64,000 nt of DNA. Origin: Cupriavidus malaysiensis (GTDB taxonomy: Bacteria > Pseudomonadota > Gammaproteobacteria > Burkholderiales > Burkholderiaceae). Below the pieces are notes generated by a model that searched no databases, was not told the origin of the DNA, and worked only from the letters and a program-made list of their open reading frames with translations. A program made the translations under genes and the position numbers. Location of the stretch: NCBI RefSeq assembly GCF_001854325.1, contig NZ_CP017754.1:62001-126000 (forward strand). Direction: 5' to 3'. Each line of letters begins with the position of its first letter. Position 1 is the first letter of the stretch. This document shows, piece after piece, positions 1 through 8,933 of the stretch.

Positions 1-1
1 G

Positions 2-157
2 CGCGACTACGGCGACAAGAGCGATATCGCCGACACCGCGCTGTTCCTGTGCAGCGACAACTCCCGCTATATCACCGGCACCATCATCGACTGCGACGGC
101 GGCAGCAAGCTGGGCGACGCCTCCGCCGACGCGCTCCAGCCGCCGCCGCGCGCCTGA
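2..157 (+). CDS. SDR family oxidoreductase, C-terminal end (5' truncated)
   Basis: The window opens inside this gene; only the last 51 codons are present, in the frame starting at base 2, ending at a TGA. The tail contains SDNSRYITGTIIDCDGG, the usual C-terminal signature of short-chain dehydrogenases/reductases (a variable residue pair, ITG, then DGG), which shapes the substrate pocket and subunit contacts. The NAD(P)-binding and Tyr-x-x-x-Lys catalytic parts lie outside the window. It is followed 43 bases later by a PaaG-like hydratase and an acyl-CoA ligase, so a role as a hydroxyacyl-CoA or related alcohol dehydrogenase in fatty or aromatic acid breakdown is likely but is inference from context. 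Confidence 0.8.
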   Translation, partial: RDYGDKSDIADTALFLCSDNSRYITGTIIDCDGGSKLGDASADALQPPPRA

Positions 158-200
158 ACCGATCCGACAGACCATCCGCTACCAGAGGAGACCCCGACCC

Positions 201-989
201 ATGACCTCCCCCGTGCTCTACCACGTCGCCGACGGCGTGGCCACCATCACGCTGAACCGCCCCGACGTGCTCAACGCCCTCAACGCCGACCTGATGCGCG
301 CGCTGCGCGAGGCCGTCGAGCAGGCCGCCGCCGATGAGGCAGTGCGTGCCGTGCTGCTGACCGGCAACGGCCGCGGCTTCTGCGCCGGGGCCGACCTCGC
401 CGACCGCGCCGCCGGCAGCGGCGGCGCGCTGGCCGACTCGGGCACGCTGCTGCGCGAGCGCTACCACCCGATCATCCTGGCGCTGCGCGGCATGGCCAAG
501 CCGGTGGTGAGCGCCGTCAACGGTGTCGCCGCGGGCGCGGGCATGAGCCTGGCGCTGGCTGCCGACGTGGTGCTGGCCGCGCGCGGCGCCAGCTTCCTGC
601 AGGCCTTCTCCAAGATCGGCCTGGTGCCGGATGCCGGCAGCACCTACTTCCTGCCGCGCTATGCCGGCGAGATGCGCGCGCGCGCCCTGGCCATCCTGGC
701 CGACAAGATCAGCGCCGACGAGGCGCACCGCATCGGCCTGGTGTGGCAGGTGCACGAGGACGCCGCCCTGCACGAGGAAGCCGGCAAGCTGGCGCGCAGG
801 CTTGCCCAGTCGCCCACTTTCGCCTACGGCCTGATCAAGCAGGCACTCAACGAAAGCCTGGACAACGACCTGCCGGCCCAGCTCGAGCTGGAAGCCACGC
901 TGCAATCGCGCGCCAGCCGCAGCGAGGATTTCCGCGAGGGCGTGGCGGCCTTCCTGGAGAAGCGTCCGCCGGCTTTCAAGGGCCGTTGA
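201..989 (+). CDS. PaaG-like enoyl-CoA hydratase/isomerase
   Basis: Predicted 262-residue crotonase-fold protein. The oxyanion-hole segments are visible as GRGFCAGADL (about 57-66) and NGVAAGAG (about 107-114). FSKIGLVPDAGSTY follows, with an Asp at about 144 where PaaG-type isomerases also carry one instead of the paired Glu residues of classic hydratases. The whole length, including the C-terminal EGVAAFLEKRPPAF, reads like E. coli PaaG, the ring 1,2-epoxyphenylacetyl-CoA isomerase. A general enoyl-CoA hydratase cannot be excluded, because no other paa genes are next to it. GAGGAG-type ribosome site lies about 10 bases upstream of the ATG. It sits between an SDR gene and an acyl-CoA ligase, probably in one operon of acyl-CoA catabolism. 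Confidence 0.85.
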   Translation: MTSPVLYHVADGVATITLNRPDVLNALNADLMRALREAVEQAAADEAVRAVLLTGNGRGFCAGADLADRAAGSGGALADSGTLLRERYHPIILALRGMAKPVVSAVNGVAAGAGMSLALAADVVLAARGASFLQAFSKIGLVPDAGSTYFLPRYAGEMRARALAILADKISADEAHRIGLVWQVHEDAALHEEAGKLARRLAQSPTFAYGLIKQALNESLDNDLPAQLELEATLQSRASRSEDFREGVAAFLEKRPPAFKGR

Positions 990-1065
990 TCCAGGGCCGC
1001 TGAGCCACGCACCGCGCCGGCCGCCCCGGGGCACGGCGCCATGACACGATAAGGAGACACGCATC

Positions 1066-2709
1066 ATGCTGGGCCTCATGCAAGACCACCCGCTGTTGAT
1101 TTCTTCGCTGATCGAGTACGCCGCCGCCTACCACCCGGAGCAGGAGATCGTGTCGCGCACGGTCGAGGGCGACACGGTGCGCACCAACTACGCACAGGTC
1201 GAACGCCGCGCGCGGCGCGTGGCCAACGCGCTCGCCGGCCTCGGCGTGCGCGAGGGCGACCGCGTCGGCACGCTGGCCTGGAACACGCACCGCCACCTGG
1301 AGCTGTACTTCGGCGTATCAGGCTCGGGCGCGGTGCTGCACACGGTCAACCCGCGCCTGTTCCCGGAGCAGATCGACTACATCGTCAACCACGCCGAGGA
1401 CAGCGTGCTGTTCTTCGACACCACCTTCGCCGAGCTGGTGGCGAAGCTGGCGCCGAAGCTGACCACGGTGCGGCACTTCGTCGCGCTGTGCGACCGTGCC
1501 CACATGCCCGCGCTCGACCTGCCCAACCTGCTGTGCTACGAGGACCTGCTCGCCGCCAGCAGCGAGGACTACCAGTGGCCGCAGTTCGACGAGCGCACCG
1601 CCTCCTCGCTGTGCTACACCTCGGGCACCACCGGCAATCCGAAGGGCGTGCTCTATTCGCACCGCTCCACGGTGCTGCACAGCCTGAAGGCGTGTGCCGC
1701 CGATACCTTCTCGGTGGGGGCCGACAGCAGCGTGCTGCTGGTGGTGCCGCTGTTCCACGCCAACGCCTGGGGCATGCCCTACGCGTGCGCGATGACCGGT
1801 GCCAAGATGGTGCTGCCCGCACAGCATCTCGACGGCGAGAACGTCTACAAGCTGCTGCGCGACGAGCGCGTGACCTTCTCCACCGCGGTGCCCACGGTGT
1901 GGCTGATGCTGTTCCAGTACCTGGATGCCCATCCCGACATCGACCCGCGCGCGCTCGGCCTGAAGATCGCCGGCGTGGGCGGTTCGGCCGCGCCGGCGGC
2001 GATGGTCGAGCGCTTCGAGCGGCAGTTCGGCGCGCGCGTGGTGCAGGGCTGGGGCATGACGGAGACCAGCCCGATCGGCGTCATCAATACACTGCTGCCG
2101 CGGCTGGAGAGCCTGCCGGCGGCCGAGCAGCTCAAGATCAAGACCAAGCAGGGCCGCGCGGTATGGGGCGTGGAGCTGCGCATCGAGGACGACGAAGGCC
2201 GCGCGCTGCCGCATGACGGCGTGGCCTTCGGCCGCCTCAAGGTGCGCGGGCCGTGGATTGCCTCCGGCTACTTCAAGGCCGGGCAGGATGCGCTCGACGC
2301 GGACGGCTGGTTCGACACCGGCGACGTCGCCAACATCGACCCAGACGGCTACCTGCAGCTGGTGGACCGTGCCAAGGACGTGATCAAGTCGGGCGGCGAG
2401 TGGATTTCGTCGATCGACCTGGAGAACGCCGCCATGGGGCACCCGGCGGTGGCCGAAGCGGCGGTGATCGGCGTCACCCATCCCAAGTGGCAGGAGCGGC
2501 CGCTGCTGGTGGTGGTCAAGCGACCGGGCCAGCAGGTGAGTGCAGCCGAGCTGCTGGAATTCGTCGCCGGCAGGGTGGCCAAGTGGTGGGTGCCGGACGA
2601 CGTGGCCTTCGTCGACGCCCTGCCGCATACCGCCACCGGCAAGCTGCTCAAGCTGAAGCTGCGCGAGCAGTTCCGCGACTACGTGCTGCCGACCGCGCGG
2701 GTGGCGTGA
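1066..2709 (+). CDS. AlkK/DmdB-like acyl-CoA ligase
   Basis: 547-residue AMP-forming adenylate enzyme that activates a carboxylic acid to its CoA thioester via an acyl-AMP. The phosphate-binding loop [11 protein letters not shown] is at about 184-194. GWGMTETSP (motif A5), GWFDTGDVA (A7) and the C-terminal catalytic-lysine motif [11 protein letters not shown] (A10) are all present. The N-terminus [20 protein letters not shown] is typical of the AlkK / 3-methylthiopropionyl-CoA ligase group, which takes medium-chain or short substituted acids. AAGGAG lies about 10 bases before the ATG. It follows the PaaG-like hydratase by 76 bases and precedes another crotonase, so one catabolic operon is likely. 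The actual substrate cannot be read from sequence. Confidence 0.9.
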   Translation: MLGLMQDHPLLISSLIEYAAAYHPEQEIVSRTVEGDTVRTNYAQVERRARRVANALAGLGVREGDRVGTLAWNTHRHLELYFGVSGSGAVLHTVNPRLFPEQIDYIVNHAEDSVLFFDTTFAELVAKLAPKLTTVRHFVALCDRAHMPALDLPNLLCYEDLLAASSEDYQWPQFDERTASSLCYTSGTTGNPKGVLYSHRSTVLHSLKACAADTFSVGADSSVLLVVPLFHANAWGMPYACAMTGAKMVLPAQHLDGENVYKLLRDERVTFSTAVPTVWLMLFQYLDAHPDIDPRALGLKIAGVGGSAAPAAMVERFERQFGARVVQGWGMTETSPIGVINTLLPRLESLPAAEQLKIKTKQGRAVWGVELRIEDDEGRALPHDGVAFGRLKVRGPWIASGYFKAGQDALDADGWFDTGDVANIDPDGYLQLVDRAKDVIKSGGEWISSIDLENAAMGHPAVAEAAVIGVTHPKWQERPLLVVVKRPGQQVSAAELLEFVAGRVAKWWVPDDVAFVDALPHTATGKLLKLKLREQFRDYVLPTARVA

Positions 2710-2766
2710 GATGACATGAGGCGGCATCCCCGTCTTCAGAAACGATAGGCGAGCAAGGAACCATAG

Positions 2767-3594
2767 ATGAGTGAAGCCAGCAGCCAGCGCATCGCGCTGA
2801 CCATCGAGGACGGCGTGGCCGAAGTGCGCTTGAACCGTCCCGACAAGATGAACGCGCTGGACCCGGCCATGTTCGCCGCGCTGGTCGAGACCGGCCAGCG
2901 CCTGGCGCGCGAGCCGGACCTGCGCGTGGTGGTGCTGTCGGGCGAGGGCAAGGCCTTCTGCGCCGGGCTCGACATGCAGAGCATGTCCGGCCTGGCGGGC
3001 AAGGCGCCCGGCGAGGGCGGCAGCATGGGGCGCCTGGCGCCCCGCACCCATGGCATCAGCAACGCGCCGCAGTATGCCTGCATGGTCTGGCGCGAGCTGC
3101 CGGTGCCGGTGCTGGCGGCCGTGCACGGCGTGGCCTTCGGCGGCGGGCTGCAGGTCGCGCTCGGCGCCGACCTGCGCTATGTCACCGCCGATGCGCGGCT
3201 GTCGGTGATGGAGATCAAGTGGGGCCTGGTGCCCGACATGGCCGGCATGTTGCTGACGCGCGGCCTGGTGCGCGAGGACCTGCTGCGCGAGCTGATCTAC
3301 ACCGGGCGCATCGTCAGCGGCACCGAGGCCTGTGAACTGGGCCTGGCCACGCGTGTGGTCGACGACCCGCGCGCCGCCGCGCTGGCCGCCGCGCGCGAGA
3401 TCGCCGGCAGGAGCCCCGACGCCATCCGCGCGGCCAAGCGGCTGATGCAGGTGGCCGCCGGCGGCGACGCCGCCGCCATCCTGCAGGCCGAGTCGGTCGA
3501 GCAGGAAGCCTTGATCGGCGGCGCCAACCAGCGCGAGGCGGTGCTCGCCAACGTCGAGAAGCGCGCGCCGCGCTTCGTGCCGGCGGCCGGCTGA
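2767..3594 (+). CDS. Crotonase-family enoyl-CoA hydratase
   Basis: 275-residue crotonase-fold protein, soluble. Oxyanion-hole motifs GKAFCAGLDM and HGVAFGGGLQ are visible, and the later segment reads WGLVPDMAGM, with Asp rather than Glu at the second acid site. The C-terminus EAVLANVEKRAPRFVPA is a usual end for this family. An insert rich in Gly/Met after the first oxyanion motif (about 72-98) is common in hydratases annotated simply as crotonase/enoyl-CoA hydratase. The ATG is preceded by AAGGAAC. It lies 57 bases downstream of the acyl-CoA ligase and ends 20 bases before the convergent DUF2784 gene, so it is the last gene of the acyl-CoA operon. Confidence 0.87.
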   Translation: MSEASSQRIALTIEDGVAEVRLNRPDKMNALDPAMFAALVETGQRLAREPDLRVVVLSGEGKAFCAGLDMQSMSGLAGKAPGEGGSMGRLAPRTHGISNAPQYACMVWRELPVPVLAAVHGVAFGGGLQVALGADLRYVTADARLSVMEIKWGLVPDMAGMLLTRGLVREDLLRELIYTGRIVSGTEACELGLATRVVDDPRAAALAAAREIAGRSPDAIRAAKRLMQVAAGGDAAAILQAESVEQEALIGGANQREAVLANVEKRAPRFVPAAG

Positions 3595-3614
3595 ACGGGG
3601 GCGGGCTTGCCCGG

Positions 3615-4046
3615 CTAGTGCCGCACGGGCCGCACGGGCCGCACGGGCCGCGCGCCATGCGCGCGCCGCCGCCACTGGCGCCACCACAGGCCGTACCAGG
3701 CCAGGTTCAGCGCCAGCGCCAGCACGCCCAGCCACCACTGGATGGCGGGCGTCAGCCCGGCCGGGTAGATCCACGGCAGCAGGTAGCGGGCGATGAAACC
3801 GCCGGCGTAGCCGGCCTGCCCGGCGGCGTGGCGCAGCGCATTCTCCAGCGGCGTCAGCGGGCAGATCCAGCCGTTCCACTCCACCAGCACCCCCCAGGCC
3901 AGCGCCGGCAGGTGCAGCCAGGCCAGGCGCGGCCAGCGCGGCAGCAGCAGCGCGCCGGCCACGACGAAGGCGATGAAGGCGAAGTGCAGCAGCAGCACCG
4001 CGTCGGCCGCCCAGGCGCTCCAGGGGAACGATGCCGCCGCCGGCAT
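3615..4046 (-). CDS. DUF2784 family small membrane protein
   Basis: 143-residue hydrophobic protein with about four predicted membrane segments (roughly 13-35, 43-57, 84-98 and 103-123). It contains WNGWICPLTPLEN, a conserved stretch of the DUF2784 family of unknown function. The ATG was chosen because it lies only 2 bases after the stop of the upstream LysR gene, with an AAGGAAGG ribosome site inside that gene's end; translation is probably coupled. The C-terminus is odd: it ends in a run of Arg-Pro-Val units encoded by a 9-bp tandem repeat (3621-3647). No substrate or partner is known for the family. Confidence 0.85.
   Translation of the reverse strand: MPAAASFPWSAWAADAVLLLHFAFIAFVVAGALLLPRWPRLAWLHLPALAWGVLVEWNGWICPLTPLENALRHAAGQAGYAGGFIARYLLPWIYPAGLTPAIQWWLGVLALALNLAWYGLWWRQWRRRAHGARPVRPVRPVRH
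3621..3647. repeat. 9-bp tandem repeat at a gene end
   Basis: Three identical copies of CCGCACGGG lie at the 3' end of the DUF2784 gene and encode the Arg-Pro-Val repeats of its tail. Seen directly in sequence. Confidence 0.9.
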
Positions 4047-4048
4047 GG

Positions 4049-4966
4049 TCAGCCTTCCTTGCGGCCGGTCCAGTAGCCCGGCTGCGCGAACTGCGCCTTC
4101 AGGTGCTCGATGAAGAAGCGGATCTTGGCCGGCACCGGACGCTGCTGCGGGTATACCGCGAGGATGTCGTAGTCGGGCAGCGCGTACTCGTCGAGCACGG
4201 TGATCAGCTCGCCGCTTTCCAGCTGCGGCAGGATCTCCCAGGTCGAGCGCCAGCCCAGTCCGAGGCCCTCGCCGGTCCAGCGGTGCAGCAGCTCGCCGTC
4301 GTTGCAGTCGAGATTGCCGTTGACGCGCACCGTCACCGTCTTGCCGTTGTGGCGGAAATACCAGCCGCGCTGCTGTCCGCCCTGCAGGTTGAAGGCCAGG
4401 CAGTTGTGCTGGGCCAGGTCGTCCAGCGTCAGCGGCACGCCGTGGCGGGCGAAGTAGGCGGGAGTGCCGCACACCACGCGCTTGTTGCTGGCCAGCTTGA
4501 TGGCGACGAAGTTCGGGTCGATGGCACCGCCGATGCGGATGCCGACGTCATAGCCCTCGCGTACCAGGTCGACCACGCGGTCGGTCAGGTTGAACGAGAG
4601 CTGCACCTCGGGATTGGCGGCGAGGAAGGCGGGCGCGTGCGGCGCCACGTGCTTGCGGCCGAAGGCGGCCGGCGCCGACACGATCAGGTGGCCGGTGGCC
4701 TTGTGCTTGCCCTCGGCAATCAGCATCTCGGCGCGGTCGAGGTCGGCCAGCGCCTTCTTGCACTGCTCCATGAAGACGGCGCCCTGCTCCGTCACCACGA
4801 TGCGGCGCGTGGAGCGGTGCAGCAGCTTGACGCCGATGCGTGCTTCCAGCGCGTTGATGCGGCGTCCGATCATCACCGGCGTGACGTCCTGCGTGAGCGC
4901 CGCCGCCGCCATGCTGCCGTGCTCCACCACGGCGATGAAGGCCTCGATCTGTTTGAGTTTGTCCAT
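4049..4966 (-). CDS. LysR-type transcriptional regulator (CrgA/DmlR-like)
   Basis: 305-residue LysR-type regulator. The N-terminal winged helix-turn-helix reads MDKLKQIEAFIAVVEHGSM with ALEARIGVKLLHRSTRR completing the recognition region. A substrate-binding-like effector domain follows from about residue 90. This branch, with GHLIVSAPAAFGR and YDVGIRIG, resembles the large CrgA/DmlR group common in Burkholderiales. The ATG has AGGAG 12 bases upstream. It lies 74 bases downstream of another LysR gene on the same strand and is coupled to the DUF2784 gene downstream. Its target and inducer cannot be read from sequence; the divergent MHS transporter operon belongs more naturally to the other LysR protein. 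Confidence 0.9.
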   Translation of the reverse strand: MDKLKQIEAFIAVVEHGSMAAAALTQDVTPVMIGRRINALEARIGVKLLHRSTRRIVVTEQGAVFMEQCKKALADLDRAEMLIAEGKHKATGHLIVSAPAAFGRKHVAPHAPAFLAANPEVQLSFNLTDRVVDLVREGYDVGIRIGGAIDPNFVAIKLASNKRVVCGTPAYFARHGVPLTLDDLAQHNCLAFNLQGGQQRGWYFRHNGKTVTVRVNGNLDCNDGELLHRWTGEGLGLGWRSTWEILPQLESGELITVLDEYALPDYDILAVYPQQRPVPAKIRFFIEHLKAQFAQPGYWTGRKEG

Positions 4967-5040
4967 GTTCAGCAAGTCTCCTGGCCGCCATTGTGCGTCA
5001 TCGGCGCCGCCGCGGCATGCGCACGGGCCGATGCCCGGGA

Positions 5041-5982
5041 TCAGGCCCCGGCGCGCGCGCCGCGCCGCGGCGGCACCATCAGCCGTGCGCGGTGCCGCAC
5101 TTCCTTGCTGAATTCGGCGCAGGCCTGCGTCATCAGGTCGGCCGAGCGGTAGACCAGGAAGACGCGGAAATCGGGCAGTTCGTCGCGTATCGGCAGCTGC
5201 AGCAGCGACTCCTGCACCAGGCGCAGCGGCCCGCCGGTGCCATGGAAGACGAAGTCGGACCACATGCTGATCAGGTCGGTACGCGCAGCGAGCTGCAGGC
5301 CCAACAGGTTGGATGCGCTCTGCACGATGCGGCGCGGCATGTCCAGCCGGTGCAGGCGCAGCAGGCTGGGCAGCGGACTGCCCGGATCGTCGAGCGGATC
5401 GAGCGTGAGCCAGTCGGCATCGAGCAGCGGGCGCAGCCGGCTGGCGCGCCGCAGCGGATGGCCCGGGCGCACTGCCAGCGACATGCCGACGGCGAACAGC
5501 GGCTCCCACTGGAAGGCACCGGTGCCCGGGCCGCTGTTGGTGGAGATCAGTCCCAGGTCGAGCCGCCCCTCGCGCAGCCCCTCCAGGATCTGCTGGGGGC
5601 GCAGCTCGAAGGCACACAGGTCGACATTGGGGAAGCGCTGGCGGAAGGCCGCCATGGCCTCGGGCAACGGCCCGCTCGAGGCCACCGCGGTGAAGCCGAT
5701 ATTGAGCCGGGCCTCGGCATGGCCGCGGATGGCCTCGATGTCCTCCAGCGCGTGGCGCAGCTCCTGCTCGACCACGCTGGCACGCTTGACCAGGGCCAGG
5801 CCGTAGGCGGTCAGGCTGACGCCGCGCACCGAGCGCGACATCAGCGTGACGCCAAGTTCCCGCTCCAGCTCCGCGATGGCCTTGGACAGTGCCGGCTGCG
5901 ATACGTGGAGGCTGCGCGAGGCCTCGTGGATGCTGCCATGCTGGGCGACTGCCAGCAGGATGCGCAGTTGATGCAGTTTCAC
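5041..5982 (-). CDS. LysR-type transcriptional regulator, divergent from MHS transporter
   Basis: 313-residue LysR-type regulator with GTG start, chosen because GGGGAG lies a few bases upstream and the family N-terminus begins with KLHQLRILLAVAQHGS. The helix-turn-helix continues as SLHVSQPALSKAIAELERELG. The effector domain spans about 90-300. The upstream extension of the same frame lacks family similarity and was left out. It is divergent from an MHS-family transporter and an M20 amidohydrolase across a 328-bp gap that includes a rare AT-rich stretch. The classic LysR arrangement suggests it senses the transported or hydrolysed compound and activates that operon (inference). Confidence 0.9.
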   Translation of the reverse strand: MKLHQLRILLAVAQHGSIHEASRSLHVSQPALSKAIAELERELGVTLMSRSVRGVSLTAYGLALVKRASVVEQELRHALEDIEAIRGHAEARLNIGFTAVASSGPLPEAMAAFRQRFPNVDLCAFELRPQQILEGLREGRLDLGLISTNSGPGTGAFQWEPLFAVGMSLAVRPGHPLRRASRLRPLLDADWLTLDPLDDPGSPLPSLLRLHRLDMPRRIVQSASNLLGLQLAARTDLISMWSDFVFHGTGGPLRLVQESLLQLPIRDELPDFRVFLVYRSADLMTQACAEFSKEVRHRARLMVPPRRGARAGA

Positions 5983-6310
5983 CGTCTCCCCCTCTTTCTT
6001 GCCTCGTTGCTGCGTTGCCTTTGCCTGGGCACCGTTGTGCGTTGCCGCACGCACCGGCACGGTGCGCCGCCGCCCCGCGCCGTGCCGCTCGGTACTTTTC
6101 CCGATGGCCCCGAGACGCTGGTTATGACGGCGATTCGATTTGGTTATCAGGATGAAAATATATGATTTTTTACGGCCGCCGGCTTTATCCGATGATTGTC
6201 TGAGCCGGCTGGGCGTTCTCCTCGGAACCCGCTCCGGTGTCCCCCGAAAGCCGGCCGCCGCCTGCTGCACGGACCCAGTTCCCACTCCAGCCCCCATTTG
6301 GAGATCCGAC
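5983..6310. promoter_or_regulatory. Divergent intergenic region LysR / MHS transporter
   Basis: 328 bp without a gene between two divergent genes. Bases about 6120-6180 form an AT-rich island in a GC-rich background, with repeated GGTTAT (6119-6124 and 6142-6147) and a TATGAT hexamer (6161-6166) that could be a -10 element toward the transporter. A LysR operator is expected here, but no single T-N11-A site is convincing enough to name. Confidence 0.5.
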
Positions 6311-7621
6311 ATGAACGACGCCACCCTGGGCGCCGCCGGCACCGCCGTCCCCCATGCAGCCGCCGGCGCGGCCGCGCCGCGCCAGAGCCAGTTCCGCCTG
6401 ATCGCCGCCTGCTCGATCGGCAACGCGCTCGAGATGTACGACTTCACCGTCTACAGCTTCTTCGCCATCCTGATCGGCAAGCTGTTCTTCCCCTCCGACA
6501 GCGCCTATGGTTCCCTGCTGCTGGCCGTGGCCACCTTCGGCATCGGCTTCGTGATGCGCCCGCTGGGCGGCTTCGTGATCGGCAACTACGCCGACCGCCA
6601 CGGGCGCAAGGCCGCCATGACGCTCACCATCGGCCTGATGGTGGCCGGCACGCTGTGCCTGGCGCTGGCGCCGACCTATGCCGCGGCCGGCCTGTTCGGC
6701 CCGCTGATGATCGTCGCCGGACGCCTGCTGCAGGGCTTCTCGCTGGGCGGCGAGATCGGCGCCTCCACCGCCATGCTGATGGAGGCCGGCGGCGTGCAGG
6801 GCCGCGGTTTCCGCATCAGCTGGCAGCTCGGCAGCCAGGGCATCGCCGCGCTGCTGGGCGCGCTGACGGCGGCCATCCTGTACGGCGCACTGCCGCCGGA
6901 CGCGCTCGAGAGCTGGGGCTGGCGCCTGCCCTTCTTCCTCGGCCTGGCGATCGCGCCGGTGGGCCTCTACATCCGCCGCCACCTCGACGAGACGCACGTG
7001 CCCGAGGCGCGCGCCGCGAGCCCGCTCGGCACGCTGTTCCGCGAGCATGGCGGCCTGGTGGTCAAGGGGATCCTGACCATCATCGGCGGCACCGTCGGCA
7101 CCTACCTGGTGGTCTACTTCATGCCCACCTACATGATCCGCGAGCTGCACCTGCCGGCCTCGCTGTCGCTGCTGGCAGGCTGCGTCACCGGCGTCGTCTG
7201 CCTGGCCGCCTCGCTGCTGTCGGGCTGGCTCGCCGACCGCCTGCCGCGCCGCAAGCCGCTGGTGGTCTGCGCCATGCTGTTCACGCTGGTGGCGCTCTAC
7301 CCGTCGTTCTGGCTGATGACGCGCTACCCCAGCGTGCCGCTGGCGCTGGGCCTGTCGGCCATGCTTGCCGCCAGCCTCTACATCGGCGCCACGCCGATGC
7401 TGCTGGTGCTGATGGAAGCGCTGCCGGCCAAGGTGCGCGCCAGCGGCCTGTCGGTGATCTACGCCATCGGCGTGACGGTGTTCGGCGGCTCCTGCCAGTT
7501 CGTCGTGACGTGGCTGCTGGCCCGCACCCACAACCCGCTCGCGCCCGCCTTCTACATGATGGCCTGCGGCCTCATCACGCTGCTGGCCATCCTCAGCATC
7601 CGCGAGCGCCGCACCGATTGA
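6311..7621 (+). CDS. MHS-family major facilitator transporter
   Basis: 436-residue inner-membrane transporter of the metabolite:H+ symporter branch of the MFS, which brings in organic acids by proton symport. Family features seen are GNALEMYDFTVYSFFA at the first membrane helix, the loop 2-3 motif GNYADRHGRKAAM (DRxGRR type), and GRLLQGFSLGGEIGASTAML in helix 4-5, giving 12 predicted helices. The ATG is chosen at 6311, where GGAGAT precedes it; an upstream in-frame extension is Pro/Arg-rich and unlike the family. The next gene encodes an M20 amidohydrolase, so the substrate may be an N-acyl amino acid or similar amide (inference). The divergent LysR gene is the likely regulator. Confidence 0.9.
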   Translation: MNDATLGAAGTAVPHAAAGAAAPRQSQFRLIAACSIGNALEMYDFTVYSFFAILIGKLFFPSDSAYGSLLLAVATFGIGFVMRPLGGFVIGNYADRHGRKAAMTLTIGLMVAGTLCLALAPTYAAAGLFGPLMIVAGRLLQGFSLGGEIGASTAMLMEAGGVQGRGFRISWQLGSQGIAALLGALTAAILYGALPPDALESWGWRLPFFLGLAIAPVGLYIRRHLDETHVPEARAASPLGTLFREHGGLVVKGILTIIGGTVGTYLVVYFMPTYMIRELHLPASLSLLAGCVTGVVCLAASLLSGWLADRLPRRKPLVVCAMLFTLVALYPSFWLMTRYPSVPLALGLSAMLAASLYIGATPMLLVLMEALPAKVRASGLSVIYAIGVTVFGGSCQFVVTWLLARTHNPLAPAFYMMACGLITLLAILSIRERRTD

Positions 7622-7724
7622 ACGACGGAGCGACTGAACAAGCGATCGCTCTTTTGCCCCTGCCGGGCCCGCGCGTCCCGCCGCGCGGCCCGCTCCACCT
7701 GCCGACGCCGGCCAAGGACAAGCC

Positions 7725-8933
7725 ATGACACGCGAACCGACCCTGACCCCGTTCCAGTTGCTGCCGCACCTGCTGCCCGATATCCAGATCGATGCCGACA
7801 CCTTCATCGGCATCCGCCGCCAGATCCATGCCCAGCCGGAACTCGGCTTCGAGGTCGGCGCCACCAGCCGGCTGGTGGCCACGCTGCTGGAGAGCTGGGG
7901 CTACGAGGTCCACACCGGCATCGGCAAGAGCGGCGTGGTCGGCCAGCTCAAGCTCGGCGACGGCAAGCGCCGGCTCGGCATCCGCGCCGACATGGACGCG
8001 CTGCCCATCGTCGAAGCCACCGGCCTGCCCTATGCGAGCAAGGCGCCCGGCAAGATGCACGCCTGCGGCCATGACGGCCACACCGCCATCCTGCTCGCCG
8101 CGGCCAAGGCGCTGGCCGACCGCCGCGATTTCAACGGCACGCTGAACCTGATCTTCCAGCCCGACGAAGAGAATTTGTGCGGCGCGCGCGCGATGATCGA
8201 GGACGGCCTGTTCGAGCGCTTTCCCTGCGACGCGGTGTTCGCGCTGCACAATATGCCCGGCGTGCCGGCCGGCACCTTCCGCGTGCTGCCGGGCCCGGTC
8301 AGCCTCTCGTCCGACGTGGCGGACGTGATCCTCAAGGGCGTGGGCGGCCACGGCGCCATGCCGCACCGCGCGCGCGACCCCATCGCGGCCGCCGCGGCGG
8401 TCGTCACCGCGCTGCAGACCGTGGTGGCGCGCAACGTGGCGCCGGACGACACCGCGGTGCTGTCGGTCGGCTTCATCCGCGGTGGCGCCACCCACAACGT
8501 CATCCCCGAGTCGGTCACGCTCGGCCTGAACGTGCGCGCGGCGCGCCCCGAGACGCGCGCAATGGTCGAGCAGCGCATCCGCGAAATCGTCGCGCTGACC
8601 GCGCAGGCACATGGCGTGGAAGCCATCATCGATTACCGCCAGCTGACGCCGCCGATGGTCAACGCCGAGGCCGAGACGCAACTGGCGCAGCAGGTCTGCG
8701 CCGAACTGGTCGGCGCGGACAAGGTGGTCACGCAGGCGCCCAAGGGCCTGAACGGCAGCGAGGATTTCGCCTGGATGCTGAACGAGGTGCCGGGCTGCTA
8801 CCTGATCCTCGGCAATGGCGAAGGCGAGTTCGGCGGCTGCATGGTGCATAACCCGGGCTACGACTTCAACGACCAGGTGCTGCCGCTGGGCGCGGCGTGC
8901 TGGGTGCGGCTGGCGCAGACGTTCTTGCGTTAA
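7725..8933 (+). CDS. M20 family amidohydrolase (hippurate hydrolase-like)
   Basis: 402-residue metal-dependent amidohydrolase/aminoacylase of the M20D group. The metal-binding motif ACGHDGHTA is at about 113-121 (Cys114, His116), and the first-shell region GIRADMDALP at about 85-94. The general-base Glu is in QPDEEN, where QPAEE is usual. The dimerisation domain starts near VGGHGAMPHRARDP, and NGSEDFAWM near the end supplies a further metal ligand. Family members split hippurate, N-acyl amino acids or indole-acetyl conjugates; the substrate here is not decidable. It lies about 100 bases after the MHS transporter gene with AAGGACA before the ATG, so uptake and hydrolysis are probably coupled. 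Confidence 0.9.
   Translation: MTREPTLTPFQLLPHLLPDIQIDADTFIGIRRQIHAQPELGFEVGATSRLVATLLESWGYEVHTGIGKSGVVGQLKLGDGKRRLGIRADMDALPIVEATGLPYASKAPGKMHACGHDGHTAILLAAAKALADRRDFNGTLNLIFQPDEENLCGARAMIEDGLFERFPCDAVFALHNMPGVPAGTFRVLPGPVSLSSDVADVILKGVGGHGAMPHRARDPIAAAAAVVTALQTVVARNVAPDDTAVLSVGFIRGGATHNVIPESVTLGLNVRAARPETRAMVEQRIREIVALTAQAHGVEAIIDYRQLTPPMVNAEAETQLAQQVCAELVGADKVVTQAPKGLNGSEDFAWMLNEVPGCYLILGNGEGEFGGCMVHNPGYDFNDQVLPLGAACWVRLAQTFLR

Noticed and set aside
1318..3879. An 853-codon minus-strand frame across the acyl-CoA ligase and crotonase
   Set aside because: Shadow of two well-supported genes, with arginine- and histidine-rich noise.
6140..6310. Earlier in-frame ATG for the MHS transporter
   Set aside because: The extra N-terminus is Pro/Arg/Ser-rich and unlike MHS transporters; GGAGAT sits before the 6311 ATG.
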